DNA of 64,000 nt from Dendrolimus kikuchii (Eukaryota > Arthropoda > Insecta > Lepidoptera > Lasiocampidae): assembly GCA_019925095.2 (NCBI GenBank), contig CM034392.1, forward strand, positions 8,320,887-8,384,886, given 5' to 3'. Positions 43,637 through 54,792 of the stretch are shown piece by piece. Every line of letters starts with the position of its first letter. Within the stretch, counting starts at the first letter, position 1. Made by a program: the position numbers and the translations under genes. The notes beneath the pieces are model-generated. The model had not been told where the DNA came from, ran no database searches, and worked only from the letters and a program-made list of their open reading frames with translations.

Positions 43637-44900
43637 AAAAAGGTAAGTATAGACCTAGTTTGAAAATCAGAGACGGCTCAAAGTTTTGTATAGTATCTTA
43701 GCGTATGTATTCTTTTTTGTACTTTGGTTTATTACAAAGCTTAATAAAGATATTTTATATTTGTATATTATATTAATCTGTGGATTCAGACATTTTTAGT
43801 ATGAGTATTTTAATCCGATATGTGTATATTCTAAGATTATTATTGCAAGTGGCAATCTGCCTAACATAGGAAAGAGGTGTGACAAATGTTAGAAGTGTGT
43901 TTGTGAAATATATTGATAATCATTATATAAATACGTGAAGCAAAAACTTTGTACCCTTTTTACGAAAATTGCGCGGACGGAGGAGTATGAAATTTCGCAC
44001 ACTTATAGTTTATATAGATAAGGAATACAGAATGCTAATATTTGTTTTAATTATGCATAAAAAATACATTAAATCAATAAAAAAACATTACATACACTAT
44101 CATGTATTTGACACACATACACGCATATATACTCTTTGTTTATTGTTAAAGTCAAATTAACAGTGTAGCTTTGGCGAAATGTGTGATTATAGAAGTATTA
44201 TAGTCTTTGACAACAGAACCTTAATAATGTTCAAACTTGTAATTTAAATTAATTATGGTCGAATTTCGACCACTAGGCGACCACTAGTAAATTTAATTTT
44301 CTATCTAATTTGCCATTATATTGATACAATATTGGCAAATGAGATATATATTCATGTTTTTGTAGTTGTATAAATCAAGTATCTAATATGGATTATTTTT
44401 AGTGGACACTTATCTTACATGTCCCAATTAAATATCAGAATTACACTTTAATCTATGTCAATATTGGTTTAAGAAAGAACTATTGAAAATTAAATAAACA
44501 AACAAATAAAAGTAGGGCAATAAAAACATCTTCCGACCGATAAAGAGCGACAATCTTATGATTTTTATCTTGAATCAACTTATTTTCCGGTTAAGGTACG
44601 CCACTGGCATAGCTAATAAAACATAACCCCTTCCGATATGTTTATCACGTTGGTGTCCCATGACTTAGCGTGTGACAGCCGTATATCACACGGGGTGCTT
44701 CCCGACGTAGGAGAGCGCGATTTTCAAATTGAATTGCTATGTTCTTGCTAACGCGAGGTGGCTAGGGTTGCGGCATTTTTCATACCGTATCGCGTATGAT
44801 ACGCGTTTAAGCGGGCGGAAAACTGCTTATGTACCGTTGGAATATGAAGTAAATAATTTATATTAAAATGAAATTTTAATTGCTAAATAAATTCATAATC
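43637..44900. other. Unassigned; small palindromes
   Basis: GGTCGAATTTCGACC (44255-44269) and CGTATCGCGTATGATACG (about 44776) are short palindromes. At 44700-44830 the DNA is GC-richer. No gene seen. Confidence 0.4.
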
Positions 44901-45010
44901 TTTTTTATTGCTTGAAGCAGACAAATAGGCAGATGGCTCACCTGATGGTAAGCCGTTTCCGTTGTATGTGGATCTTTCCAACACTAGGGGTCGCCAACGC
45001 GTTACCGATA
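44901..45010 (-). mobile_element. Short retroposon with family A 3' module
   Basis: TTTTTTATTGCTTGAAGCAG, CAGATGGCTCACCTGATGG and GTCGCCAACGCGTTACC parallel the minus-strand reading of 3437-3548. Confidence 0.55.
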
Positions 45011-45184
45011 TTTAAGAAATTGTATAACGCCCTTAAACGCCCTTAACGGACCTCATATTATTAACCTCATATTATTATAAGGCAGAGAGAAAATCGCGGC
45101 GGGAAGTTCCCTCTAAATCATTATTGTACGCGGAATAAATGTTCTATTGAGCCATTGCGTAGTTGAGGGTGAAAAATCTAAAAC

Positions 45185-45361
45185 TGGACTAGATTATGCT
45201 GCCATAATAACCTTGAGATATGCATTAGTGAACAGGATCATATTCCTCTTCGAGACCGTCAGTATATGTAGGCAGCATCTGGTGTGGCAAATGTCCATAG
45301 GCGACAGTAACTACTTTTCATAGGTGACCGTCAGACTGACTAATGTACTCTAATAATAAAA
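45185..45361 (+). mobile_element. Family A retroposon, copy 8 (old, partial)
   Basis: TGGACTAGATTATGCTGCC, CATTAGTGAACAGGATC and GGTGTGGCAAATGTCCATAG keep the family order. Ends TACTCTAATAATAAAAA. Confidence 0.6.
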
Positions 45362-45908
45362 ATTGCCCATAAATATAATTATGAAATCTATGTGTTATCT
45401 GTGTCCACAGATTATACATTTTGTATCAAAACCACGATTGTAATTTTAGATTCCTAAAATTAAAATTTGATGATGTATTTATATTTTTTTGCGCACTGTA
45501 CATGTATGATACAGTGTGTGATGTGTGAGATAGGGGTGCAGTAAAGAGTGCAAACGATCGGGTTGCAGTGTCAGACGCTCTGTTTCGTGGAATTCTGAGA
45601 ACATTGCCAATTCCACATATTTTATAATGAACCAAATTATAATGAACCTTGGAACATTCATGATTTCGAATTTTAGAACGTTATTAGTTTAACATTTTAT
45701 CTTTTTAAAAAAAAATATACTCGTATGATATATAAAAACTAGCATTTTGAAAAATTCTCAGTAAATGACAATGTCCTTTATATATGCTTATACTTTACTC
45801 TTTTGAGTTATTGTCATCTATAATTATAGTCTTTTTTACATGCAATTGATAAGTTTTAGGAACATATTACTTCCATGACAAAAAGCTGCGAATCAACTAA
45901 ACATACAT
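45362..45908. other. Unassigned, no gene seen
   Basis: Two overlapping minus frames (45426-45635, 45479-45661) have no recognisable family. Confidence 0.35.
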
Positions 45909-46236
45909 ACATACATACATAACTTCACGCCAGTTCCCTTGCGGGGCAGGCACGATCAACAGAGTGCCATTTAGGCTTATTCTTACAAGCCTCACTGGCC
46001 TCTTTGACATTCATAACTCTTGTCATGCAAGCTCGTCTGTTCTTAAGGCTCCTGACATCACCTTCTGCTAGTACACGATTAATTTGATCATGGAAGGTGT
46101 GTCGTGGCCTTCCACGACTTCTGCATCCATCCACTTTTGCATTGTTTATCTGTTTAGTCATTCTTTCATCATGCATTCTTTCCACATGCCCGAACCACCG
46201 GAGTATTCCTTTCTTTACCTTCACCCCGACACTCAA
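45909..46236 (-). pseudogene. Non-LTR retrotransposon ORF C-terminus (103 codons)
   Basis: The frame from 46236 to stop 45925 contains GILRWFGHVERMHDERMTKQ, RSRGRPRHTFHDQINRVL and RSLKNRRACMTRVMNVKEA, ending KWHSVDRACPARELA. R-W-F-G-H-V-E-R-M followed by R-G-R-P is the hallmark tail of insect endonuclease-reverse transcriptase ORFs. The 3' UTR is only ~20 bp and ends in a TATGTATG microsatellite tail (45901-45922). No catalytic domain remains; another extreme 3' end of the family is at 12968-13021. Confidence 0.8.
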
Positions 46237-46459
46237 CTAAACAATTATTTAAAAAAGGTTTTTTTTTTGACTCGACGTGCTTTCTCTGTGGTTTAGCCTG
46301 TCGATACAAATGTGTGTAAGTATAGACATGTACTTACACACATTACATACGTATATACAATAAATTGAAATTATGTTAATGTTATTGGATTTAACATGGG
46401 CATTACACACGGCATTGCTTGTGAATTTTTTGAATCAATATTCCATGAAACTATGATAT

Positions 46460-46890
46460 TGTTGCAAACCTATTATTCTCGTTAATCTCTTTGTAAATTT
46501 CTCAGTAAGGCGCCCTAAAATCCTTCCTTTCTATAGCTTGCATTTCATCCACATTCTTAGAAGCCATAAGGCTACAAGTTGAAAACTTCAAGGAATAGTG
46601 GTTGTGTTGCTAGGGGCCTTGTATATTTTACAAATATATAAGGTCGGCCAGCAGGGACTCGCTTAGTTGAGTTTCAGCTGCGATCGAGGCGTTACTTAGT
46701 GCACTTTCGGAACGAGTATCTTACAACTATGGACTTTGCGCGATTTATGTCATTACGATTTTCTGCTTTACAGTTTGGACTTGCTGTTTTCGTTTGTTTT
46801 TGCAAGAACTGTAAATTACGTGTCTATATTTCTAATAAACTTTGTGACAACTCCAAAGGCATTTTACTCCGTATCCCCAAATACGTAACA
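46460..46890 (+). mobile_element. Solo LTR 1 (Ty3/gypsy-like)
   Basis: Starts TGTTGCAAACC and ends ATACGTAACA (TG...CA boundaries), with ATAT immediately on each side (46456-46459, 46891-46894). ATGGACTTTGCGCGATTTAT and TCTAATAAACTTTGTG align with the other two LTRs. AATAAA fits the polyadenylation signal. No internal domain is nearby, hence solo. Confidence 0.7.
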
Positions 46891-46894
46891 ATAT

Positions 46895-47100
46895 TTTCCG
46901 CAAAAAAATATCCCAAGTTGTTTCCGCCAAAAATGTATACATTTATGTCCTGAAATATGTTATATTTTAATACAGTTTACAATACCATAAATAATCTAAT
47001 ACAATAAAAGAAAACTTAACTTATTTATATTGTTATACCCCTATGGGTATTCTCTCAGGAACTATTTCCTCAAGATTATAAGTAGAATACTGAGCTTAGA
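46895..47100. other. Unassigned spacer
   Basis: AT-rich, nothing recognised. Confidence 0.35.
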
Positions 47101-47224
47101 ATATCGTCTTCTACGGGTAAGGTGCCTAGAAGGCTGGATACGTTTCCTCGCTGAATCGCCATACTGATCCGTTGCCCGAGGTAGGCACCAGCCTTCTGAC
47201 CACCCGAAAAGTCAATGAGTCTTT
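47101..47224 (-). pseudogene. Non-LTR retrotransposon C-terminus (QRIS type)
   Basis: On the minus strand it reads RLIDFSGGQKAGAYLGQRIS, then MAIQRGNVSSLLGTLPVEDD. It aligns with 27367-27528 and 4911-4998. The frame is open but only about 40 codons long. Confidence 0.55.
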
Positions 47225-48239
47225 TATGTTCTTAGTACGAGTATAGATACTGAAGACTGAAACTGTTATTACTGTAAATCAAATTCTTTACTTTGTTGAC
47301 AAGTGTTACAAAATAGTTTACAGTTTAGAATACAAACTGGAAAACTATGCCCCTTGCAGTGGGATGAATAAGCTAAGCCGACAGTGGCGCTGGCGGCTGT
47401 ATCAAAATGATAAAAATGCTCAGATCCAATAACCATTCATCCATCAAGTGTCAAGATATAATCTTAGGGATGGCGCGACTGCTTAGCCCCGACGCGGGGA
47501 GCTGGCGAATATAAAAATACCTGGAAGATTTACAGGTTTCGCTCAGATATCGCTTACTGATTTCGGTTGCATTGTGGTAGGGTCTGGTTTTTCTCGTAAC
47601 ATTATAGTGTTTCGAAGTTAGTTGGAATTGTCTTTTGAACATTTTTTTTTAAATTTGGTATCATAAAATGGGTATTTATACTAAAATATGAAAAGGACTT
47701 ATTTATTTTTATTTATTCGTTCTTCATAAAATCGAAAACGAAGCGATTAAGGTGACATTTAGTAATAATGTAATTAAAGTTAAGACCAGAGGAATGGATT
47801 TGAAATATTTTTTATTTAAAGAACTGGGATAGTTTTCATGGGACAGTGTTTTAAAGTTTAGGGAGAGCGATAGTTTGAGATAAAATTAAACGTATAAATT
47901 AATTTAAGTAATTAATTAGCGCGTGATTCAATACAGACTAGTAAGTAGTACTATAAAATGATAACATCACTGTACCTATGGTACAAATAAAAATACAAAA
48001 AAATCATAAATATTTTAATACACTGTAGTTGGAGTATACATTTTTCGTTTATCTATCTATGTTAATAAGAATTTCTAAGTTATTTGAGAGCGTGCACAAA
48101 ACTAGTAGCGTTATATTGTTGGCATGAAAACCCTGGTAGATAGGTAATAAATAATTGGTTTGCATGAATAAGTACTTTGAAAGTAGGCGAAAGAATGCAT
48201 AGCGTTATATCAGTTGGCAATAAAACATTTCCAAGATAT
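47225..48239. other. Unassigned, no gene seen
   Basis: The 63-codon minus frame at 47451-47642 has no recognisable family. AT-rich. Confidence 0.4.
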
Positions 48240-48960
48240 CATTTCTACTAAGCGACGGGGAGCAAAGAAATCTGTTTGTATCTGGCATTCCGGGCCAGCG
48301 CGCGATTTAAATCTCTTAAGCTCAGTGCGACCGGCCGCGGGCGCCACTCGACTCACAAATCTTTCATAATCTCAAAAGATCCCACGAGGGGCGTTTTTCA
48401 TAGTGTACTTACAGCCTTAAAGGTTGTAGGTGAGCAAAAACTACTGCCGTATTACATTCGGTCCCCACTTGGGCTCAGATCGTCGAATAATGTGTTCCCG
48501 TATGAAATGATTCCATCAACATTGTTTTTAATTTTATTTTCCCGTATCGCATCGTGTATTTATATTTCACAATATGGGGGCACGGGCAGGTACGGCCGGT
48601 ATTCATAAGCAAATACAAGGCGAGGGACCCCATAATTTTCGGTTTGCATTTTTCCATCGCGACCGCGAACTCGATTTTCACTCCCAAGGGCGAGCGGACG
48701 CTCGGTCTCAAAAATATTAATGAAAATTTTTACATAAATTTATTCGCTGAGGGGCCCATGCGTTGTTCCGAAAGTCGATGGGGCCCCGCTTCTGTTTTTT
48801 ATTTATTAATTTAATGGTATTTTCGGTCTAATTACCTGGCTGAGGTATAATTCATTGGCATTGTGTATCGTAACGAGTATTTGTGGGTATTCGTGTGTGG
48901 AAAAATATATATATTGGCCGAAAAAAGCGGCCATTTTTCATCTCCCGTCGTCATTTATGT
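48240..48960. promoter_or_regulatory. GC-richer candidate regulatory island
   Basis: Low-repeat, CpG-containing stretch with GACCGGCCGCGGGCGCCACT, GTCTAATTACCTGG (TAATTA core, about 48829) and AAAAAAGCGGCCATTTTT (short palindrome near 48925). A 110-codon frame (48276-48608) crosses it without recognisable features. Enhancer or exon cannot be decided by eye. Confidence 0.25.
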
Positions 48961-49748
48961 GTGGTAGGTATTCCTAAATTTTATATTTTAACTAAAGGAA
49001 ATTTTATTTATTTTTATAAAGCTTGATATTATTGTAAATCATTTTAAATAATTATTTTATTATGGATTTATGACCCTATTGAAACACAATATGGGTAAAA
49101 CACATATAACTTAGAATTTTAGGGAATCTTTAAGTTATCTTCTTTCGTTCGTCAGGTCAGTGGTGGATTTCCTAAACAATATATTCCGGGTTATAAAAGA
49201 ATTTATCTCGTTATGAATTGGACATACGGAAGGCCATTACTACTCTGAAAATATTCTATGCTCTTAAATATTAGTAATACATCTACGGCCTTTGTAATTC
49301 GTACGAGAATGAAATTAGCGATGAAAAATACAGTCTATAGCGCTAGGCATATGTATATAATTCACCCTAGTGTATCAAGTTTACTATAAAAAGCAAAGCA
49401 TTCTTGGCTTTAACCCTTCACCGGCAGCTTCAAAAGAACAAACTCAATATATCGGGGTTCGGCTTAATTTGGCCGCTGCCTTAATGCGAGTAGCCCAACG
49501 AAATGCTCCAAATTACTTTGCGATATTTTTAACGTCAGGAATGCAACCGTTTTGGGTATTACAAAATAGACATGGGGTTTATAGGTACAATTCAAGAGTT
49601 TTTTAAGTCAACGATTAGATAGATTCAATAATATTATATATATTCAATAAATACGCAATTTTGACGTATGATCCAATTTATTATAAAAAAATGCAGTCAA
49701 TATTTGCCAAATAGTTTTAAATTATAGACATTAATAATTTTATAAATT
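48961..49748. other. Unassigned, no gene seen
   Basis: A 78-codon frame at 49370-49606 lies in a somewhat GC-richer, low-repeat segment but has no recognisable family. Confidence 0.35.
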
Positions 49749-49960
49749 GCTAGGATATGCTCGCAACTTCATCTACGCTTGACTTCAATACCCCACGGGA
49801 TTCGCGGGACACAAAATATCGCAGCATTTGAAAAAGAAAGTAAGTTATCGTTTTAGTGAAAACTGTGTCGGAATAAGTAAATTTTACGCATCTAAACAAC
49901 TACAAACCGCTCCTGGGAACATTCCGAAAAACTGATATCGGTCCAGTAGTTTTTAACAAT

Positions 49961-50069
49961 AATAATAATAATTCATTTATTTCAGAAATTGAGTATTTCC
50001 ATATCATCCAGTTTCATATTATAAATTAGTCCATTGTTATCAAATTTTAAATTCCAAAATTAGTTCACA
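49961..50069 (-). mobile_element. LINE 3'-end insert within family C copy 4
   Basis: AATAATAATAATAATTCATT followed by TATTTCAGAAATTGAG is a common lepidopteran LINE 3' end in reverse, with a (ATT)n tail. It lies between GTAGTTTTT and TTTTTAAATGAATCCC of the host, so a short T-run flanks both sides. Confidence 0.5.
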
Positions 50070-50115
50070 GGACGATTTTTAAATGAATCCCGAACAAACG
50101 GGCAAACAGACAAGT

Positions 50116-50400
50116 AATCCGACCGTCGTTTATACGCCATCAGGCGTAAGAAAGCCGCGCGTCTTCACTGTTCAGAGTCCGGGATACCACCAGCAGTATC
50201 CTGAAGGTGTTCGCAGAGAGAATGGACTTCCATTTTCTTCGATGCTGGGTGAGGCGAGGCTACTTACTTGGTGTCGAAAAAGGGGTGGGGGGTCATTCTT
50301 TCTGCTTTTGTGTTCTGTTGTGTCCGTCCTACTAACATAGATATACTGTTTGTCACTTACAAATGGATTTAATATCTGAAATGGAAATAAGTAATTATTG
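50116..50400. other. Unidentified insert within family C copy 4
   Basis: A GC-richer 285-bp segment (TTATACGCCATCAGGCGTAA, a perfect palindrome of about 16 bp, lies at its left) replaces host-element sequence. Read on the minus strand it starts near TGTTAGTAGGACGGAC. It may be an LTR or SINE-type element; I do not recognise it. Confidence 0.4.
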
Positions 50401-50544
50401 TATAGTCTATTCCATTTTTTTTTTAATAACCTCAATGTACGGCATATTTAGAATTTTATAATATTATAGATTTCAAAGTAATACGGGATGAAAGTCTAAA
50501 GATAAAACCTTAAAATAAATTAAAACCTAAAGTAAAATACATAT

Positions 50545-51017
50545 TGTTACGACCTACACGCCGGCAAAAGTGGATTCACACCTGCATACCGTAAAAACCC
50601 ATTTTATTACCTTTCGGCATTTGGGCTTCTTTTGTTTATTTTGTGTTTAAAAATTGTGATTAGAAAACAACCCATGATGTATTGTAATCTTTTATGGCAG
50701 TCATTAGCCAGGTGTGTCGGACTGATTCTAAGAAATTCGGTCTACACGGTCGGGCAGATATATTGTATCTGTGCATTATAAAGCAATGGCCCAATCGAGA
50801 GATCGACAGTCAAGCGATAACCACAAGCGAATCAAGACTTGTGTACATTCGGTAATCTATTTAGTGACGGACTTTGCGCGTGTTATTGAATCGTGCATTA
50901 CGTTTGGACTGGTTGTGTTCAGTTATATTTCACCTGTGTTATACGTGTTTGTATAGTTCTAATGAACTCTATAATAATTCCAACGGCATTTTAATTCGAG
51001 TCCTGCAACACGTAACA
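50545..51017 (+). mobile_element. Solo LTR 2 (Ty3/gypsy-like)
   Basis: Starts TGTTACGACCTACACGCCGG and ends AACACGTAACA, with ATAT on both sides (50541-50544, 51018-51021). A TATA-like CATTATAAAGC near 50772 and GACGGACTTTGCGCG near 50866 align with the other LTRs. 473 bp with no internal domain. Confidence 0.8.
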
Positions 51018-51021
51018 ATAT

Positions 51022-51480
51022 TATACAAATGAAAATTGATCTACTATATTTACTCTAATAACAAGTTAATATCCAGTCTTCATTGTTAAAATTTTCAGTT
51101 TATCATATTTTTTTGGTTTTTAGGATCATAGACATTTTAAATTTTATTTTGCAAAGTCGTGAAAATTGTATTTTCTCTTCTAAATTTTAAACTAAGAAGT
51201 GGAAAAAACTGAAAAATTCCAGAATAAAACATATTTTCAATGAAAATTGTTTTAAATAAGAACCGTTGAGTAATTTTTGATATATGATACGGTATATTTT
51301 TTTCGGGTTTTGTAGCCAAATGACAAAAAAGTGTTCGTAGCTTCTACGTAACCCCTTAATGCATATAGTCCAAACATACTTGGCTGTTTTTATTTCTTGA
51401 CCAACTATCTCACAAGAAATATTCGTGTTGTAAATAATCTTAAATAGTGAGTTTCTTAATTGGTTTTGCAGTGACAATAC
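51022..51480. repeat. Old dispersed repeat family G
   Basis: TTTTGTAGCCAAATGACAAA, AGAACCGTTGAGTAATTTTT and AGCTTCTACGTAACCCC recur, diverged, at 13375, 38000, 41150 and 60860-61270. GTTCCGTAGCCAAA-type repeats are frequent in Lepidoptera. No coding sense. Confidence 0.5.
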
Positions 51481-52115
51481 TTTTTACCAAACTCGAATAA
51501 ACAAAGCGGGGGACATGGATTCTTAATTTGTTGCGTGGCGTAGGACTGATTTTTTTCCAAATGAATTTCCCATCTTGGGGGACATTGGCTTCTTGCCGTG
51601 TTTACAGAGAGCTCTCGACGAGTCCCACTTTGTTGTTTAATGAAATTATCGGTTTACCGAGTAAATGAACAAAGCCAGATTTCGCTTTCAACGGTACGGT
51701 CAAAAAAGGAAGGGAGAACGAGCCATGTTTTTGTTTTCTCCGATGGTGGTCGGCATGGACTCCTTTGTGGGATTCCTTGGCTCTGCGTTGTACTTAATCA
51801 ATTATGATCGATTCGTTAATTCGGGATGCAAGGGGAATTAATTCTGTTCGACTGTACCTACTATTCGACGTTGACGAGAATAAATTTCTAATAAAGAGTT
51901 TAAGTAACATTATGGTCTTAATTACTAGTTATATTTTTGATGGACTACAAGTACCTAAAATATAAGAATTAATAAGAAAATTCAAATAAAGTATAAGTAC
52001 GACTTAAAATTTTGATTATAATATTGTAGTAAGTCCATACTATTTGTAATAATAATAATATCTGTGGAAGAGATGGTAGACTCATGACTTTCAATAAGTA
52101 ATCTGTAAGATTCCA
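51481..52115. other. Unassigned, no gene seen
   Basis: A low-repeat, GC-richer part at 51490-51850 could be regulatory. The 69-codon frame at 51598 is unremarkable. Confidence 0.35.
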
Positions 52116-52317
52116 TCTATACTATAATATTATAAAGAGGTCAAGTTTGTGAGTTTGTGACGTTGTAGGGGGTAATCTCTGGATCTACCAAACCGATTTT
52201 AAAAATTCTTCTACTGTTCCAAAGCTACGTTAACAGGGAGTGTCATAGGCTATATAACATGACGTTATATATCACGGGAGCAGGCAGAGCGCGGGTAAAA
52301 CCGCGCTGGGCGGCTAG
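52116..52317 (+). mobile_element. Non-autonomous Helitron, 202 bp, canonical ends
   Basis: Starts TCTATACTATAATATTATAA and ends GGGCGGCTAG, with A immediately before and T immediately after. A perfect 7-bp stem AGCGCGG/CCGCGCT with a 6-nt loop (GTAAAA) lies six bases before the terminal CTAG. 5' TC, 3' hairpin plus CTRR and A/T flanks are the defining Helitron features. No coding capacity. Confidence 0.75.
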
Positions 52318-53030
52318 TTTTGAAATAAATACATTTATTTGAAAATTGATTTTCAATAAAAGTAAAATCTATAATTCATTTCTATATTTTTGCAGTTATA
52401 CTAATTTTATTGTTAAATTAAATTGTTCATGCGGTCTGCACCTTTCTGCGTATAAGATAACTGACGATCGGAATTGTAAGTTGTGTAAAACGTATAACTA
52501 TTTTATAAAACGTAGTTGAATCGGTACATCTCCAATTTTCAAAACATTCTTTGCTATTCAACTACTATGATTATTTTTATATGAAATATAATAAATAAAT
52601 ATTTAGATTTTTTAGGAATAAAACATTGGTGCTGGTGTAATTTTAAAAGGATTAATAATATATTTTTATATATCTTATAATTATAAATTTTAAAATAGTA
52701 TTTACAAATACAAATAGGTAGTAACCGAATTAACTGAATAATATCTGTTGCATATTTTAAGTTTTTTTAAATTATAAATTTACTGAAGACCGTCTCTATG
52801 TCAGAGAGGATAGATAGCGGGTTTGCAAGACCTGGTTACAAAAAAATCGCAAAAAAAACTAAACTTAAATTCAAGATGTTGTAGAAAATATTTATTATGT
52901 GCTTTTTAGTTACTTTTGAAGTCGGTTTTGGTTTTTCTTATTTCTGTTTCTTTACATTTTAGTTACACAGATACCTACTTGAATAGCTTTAGAAAAAAAT
53001 ATATAAAACACGTTGTACGTGCCTATATCA
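52318..53030. other. Unassigned AT-rich DNA with family F fragment (52850-52940)
   Basis: CAAGATGTTGTAGAAAATAT and GTTACTTTTGAAGTCGGTTT match the arm and end of 29966-30280. The remainder shows nothing. Confidence 0.45.
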
Positions 53031-53103
53031 TTCTAGGGTTGCTCTCGATTTGCCTGCCATCCACTCATAAGATCTTGACTTGGTAACAATGAGACTCCCT
53101 CAG
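53031..53103 (-). repeat. Fragment of the 40-kb tandem-repeat family
   Basis: On the minus strand TACCAAGTCAAGATCTTATG, AGTGGATGGCAGG and CAAATCGAGAGCAACCCT match unit landmarks at about 40268-40310. One isolated piece shows the family is dispersed as well as tandem. Confidence 0.6.
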
Positions 53104-53119
53104 TATAAGTATAAGTTTC

Positions 53120-53353
53120 GCCAGGTGGTGGGGCATTTGCCCGACTGGATGGCTATCACCCCTGGTCTAAATTATGTCGCCATAACGACCTTGAGTTGTG
53201 TTCCGGCATTAGTGACCAGGTTCCAGTTTCCCTTAAGAGAGTGGCAGCGCAATTGTAGCAACTTTGTTGTTGCAAATGTCCATAGGCGATGGTAACCGCT
53301 TTCCATCAAGTGGGCCGTCTGCCTGTCTGCTGATCTTCTGCAATAAAAAAAAA
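53120..53353 (+). mobile_element. Family A retroposon, copy 9 (5'-truncated)
   Basis: From GCCAGGTGGTGGGGCATTTG through GACCAGGTTCCAGTTTCCC to TTCTGCAATAAAAAAAAAG. Well preserved; the GC-rich first ~70 bp are missing. It starts 17 bp after the tandem-family fragment. Confidence 0.85.
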
Positions 53354-54479
53354 GTATACTCTTTTGAATAAATAAAAATAAAAACAATAGAAAATAGGTC
53401 CACAATGGGCGGAGAAGTCGCGAAACTCCTCTTGATTGAAGTCCGTTAAAACCCTCCAAATAACTGATTATAATTTTACATGCTTGTGAAATGTGGATTA
53501 CATACCATAACAAATTAACAACATCTTGTAAAATTTTATGTTTCACAAAAATAACTGATTTTTTTGTACATGTATATAAAAATGAATAGGATACTTAAAA
53601 TCACAAAAGTCCACGAAAAGAATACGGTGGTTCTAACGACACTAATGGCCACCCGGCTTAATTATATAAAGTGCTTAAGTAAATGATAGCTAATTCAGCG
53701 TCGTGCCCACCGTCCCGTAAACAAGAGGTGTGACTTTTCACCATTGTCGACGATCTGTCACTTACACTTCCGCACCGACCTCAGTGCAATTCTTTTTCTC
53801 ATTGTTGCCTTTTCCGTTCAAAAGAATTCTTTCTTTTCTTATTTTTTTTTCTCATCCGGCGCGTGCAATTGTCACCCTCCGGTTGTACTTGTTGCGAGAG
53901 TTGATTAACCATTCTTTCAAACATTAGTTAATTTGTTCTTGTATGTCTTGTTGGCTTTACTTCACTTTATATTATATAAAAAAGAAGCTTTTTATATTTT
54001 ATGTTGATATAGGCTATTTTAGGCTGTGGCCGAATGCGTCTTATTCAAAGCACTAAAAAATAAAGACATTAACGCATAGCCACATTGGTGTAATTACATT
54101 ATCTAACAATATTTAACGTCATTAACGATGTCGCATGTCAAATAATACCTTAAACCCGTCGCCATATCTGCTTGAAACAGCCTAAATCTTTAACAGTATT
54201 CCAGATGAAGCCTCGCTTTTAGAAATTCTTAACGTTGTTATTAATGATTAATTTATTGAGATTTTTCTTTCTAATATGACATTTCAGCCACAGAATGAGT
54301 CAGATGTGAATCATCAGCTAGTAATGATAAAGATATGCTCCATTTGTTTTAATTATGTTTATGGTCACTACTTCCTCTACTCGTATTGAAAAATAATCTA
54401 ATCTACCGATACCGCAAGGTGTTGTGATTTGAAGAGAAGACATATCTAGTTGATAATTTTAATAGATAATTTATTTGAT
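53354..54479. other. Unassigned, no gene seen
   Basis: A low-repeat stretch at 53690-53930 with several pyrimidine runs. Nothing recognised. Confidence 0.4.
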
Positions 54480-54654
54480 TTTGGTTTTTCTGACGTTTCG
54501 GCCTCTTTTCAATGGCCGTGATCACGGAAGACAAAGATGTCAAGCGTCATCGAGTATTGTTAAAGGTTTATTCAGCCTAACGACAAGTTGTTAATTTTAA
54601 TTATTTAGTTTTAATTTTGTTTATGGTTATTATTTACTCTACGGGAGCTTAATC

Positions 54655-54726
54655 TAATTTATTACCGCTTCGCAACATGTTATGGCTTGAAGAGAAGAAG
54701 CGGCGCAAGAAACTCTTCAGCAAACA
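54655..54726 (+). repeat. Dispersed repeat family B, copy 3 (3' part)
   Basis: ACCGCTTCGCAACATGTTAT and CGCAAGAAACTCTTCAGC align with 35028-35085. It lies inside the Penelope-like element's 3' region. Confidence 0.6.
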
Positions 54727-54792
54727 TGCCTAGCTAGCTCTAATAATTTTATGTAATATTAAAATAGGTGGAAGGAAAAAAAAAAGAAATTA

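Larger units (their letters stand above)
49749..50470 (-). mobile_element. Helitron-like element, family C copy 4, twice interrupted
   Basis: On the minus strand the TC start is at 50470 (TCTATAATATTATAAAATTC) and the end is GAGCATATCCTAG at 49749. Element blocks occur at 49749-49960, 50070-50115 and 50400-50470. Between them lie foreign segments at about 49961-50069 and 50116-50400. Confidence 0.65.

Noticed and set aside
48276..48608. 110-codon open frame in a GC-richer island
   Set aside because: No domain, low-complexity-free but unfamiliar sequence, and GC-richer DNA lengthens chance frames. Kept only as a candidate regulatory island.
50083..50340. 85-codon frame with an apparent signal-like C-terminus
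   Set aside because: It spans the junction of a Helitron-like copy and an unidentified insert, so it is composite.
53172..53546. 124-codon minus-strand frame
   Set aside because: Mostly the antisense of a family A retroposon running into unrelated AT-rich DNA.
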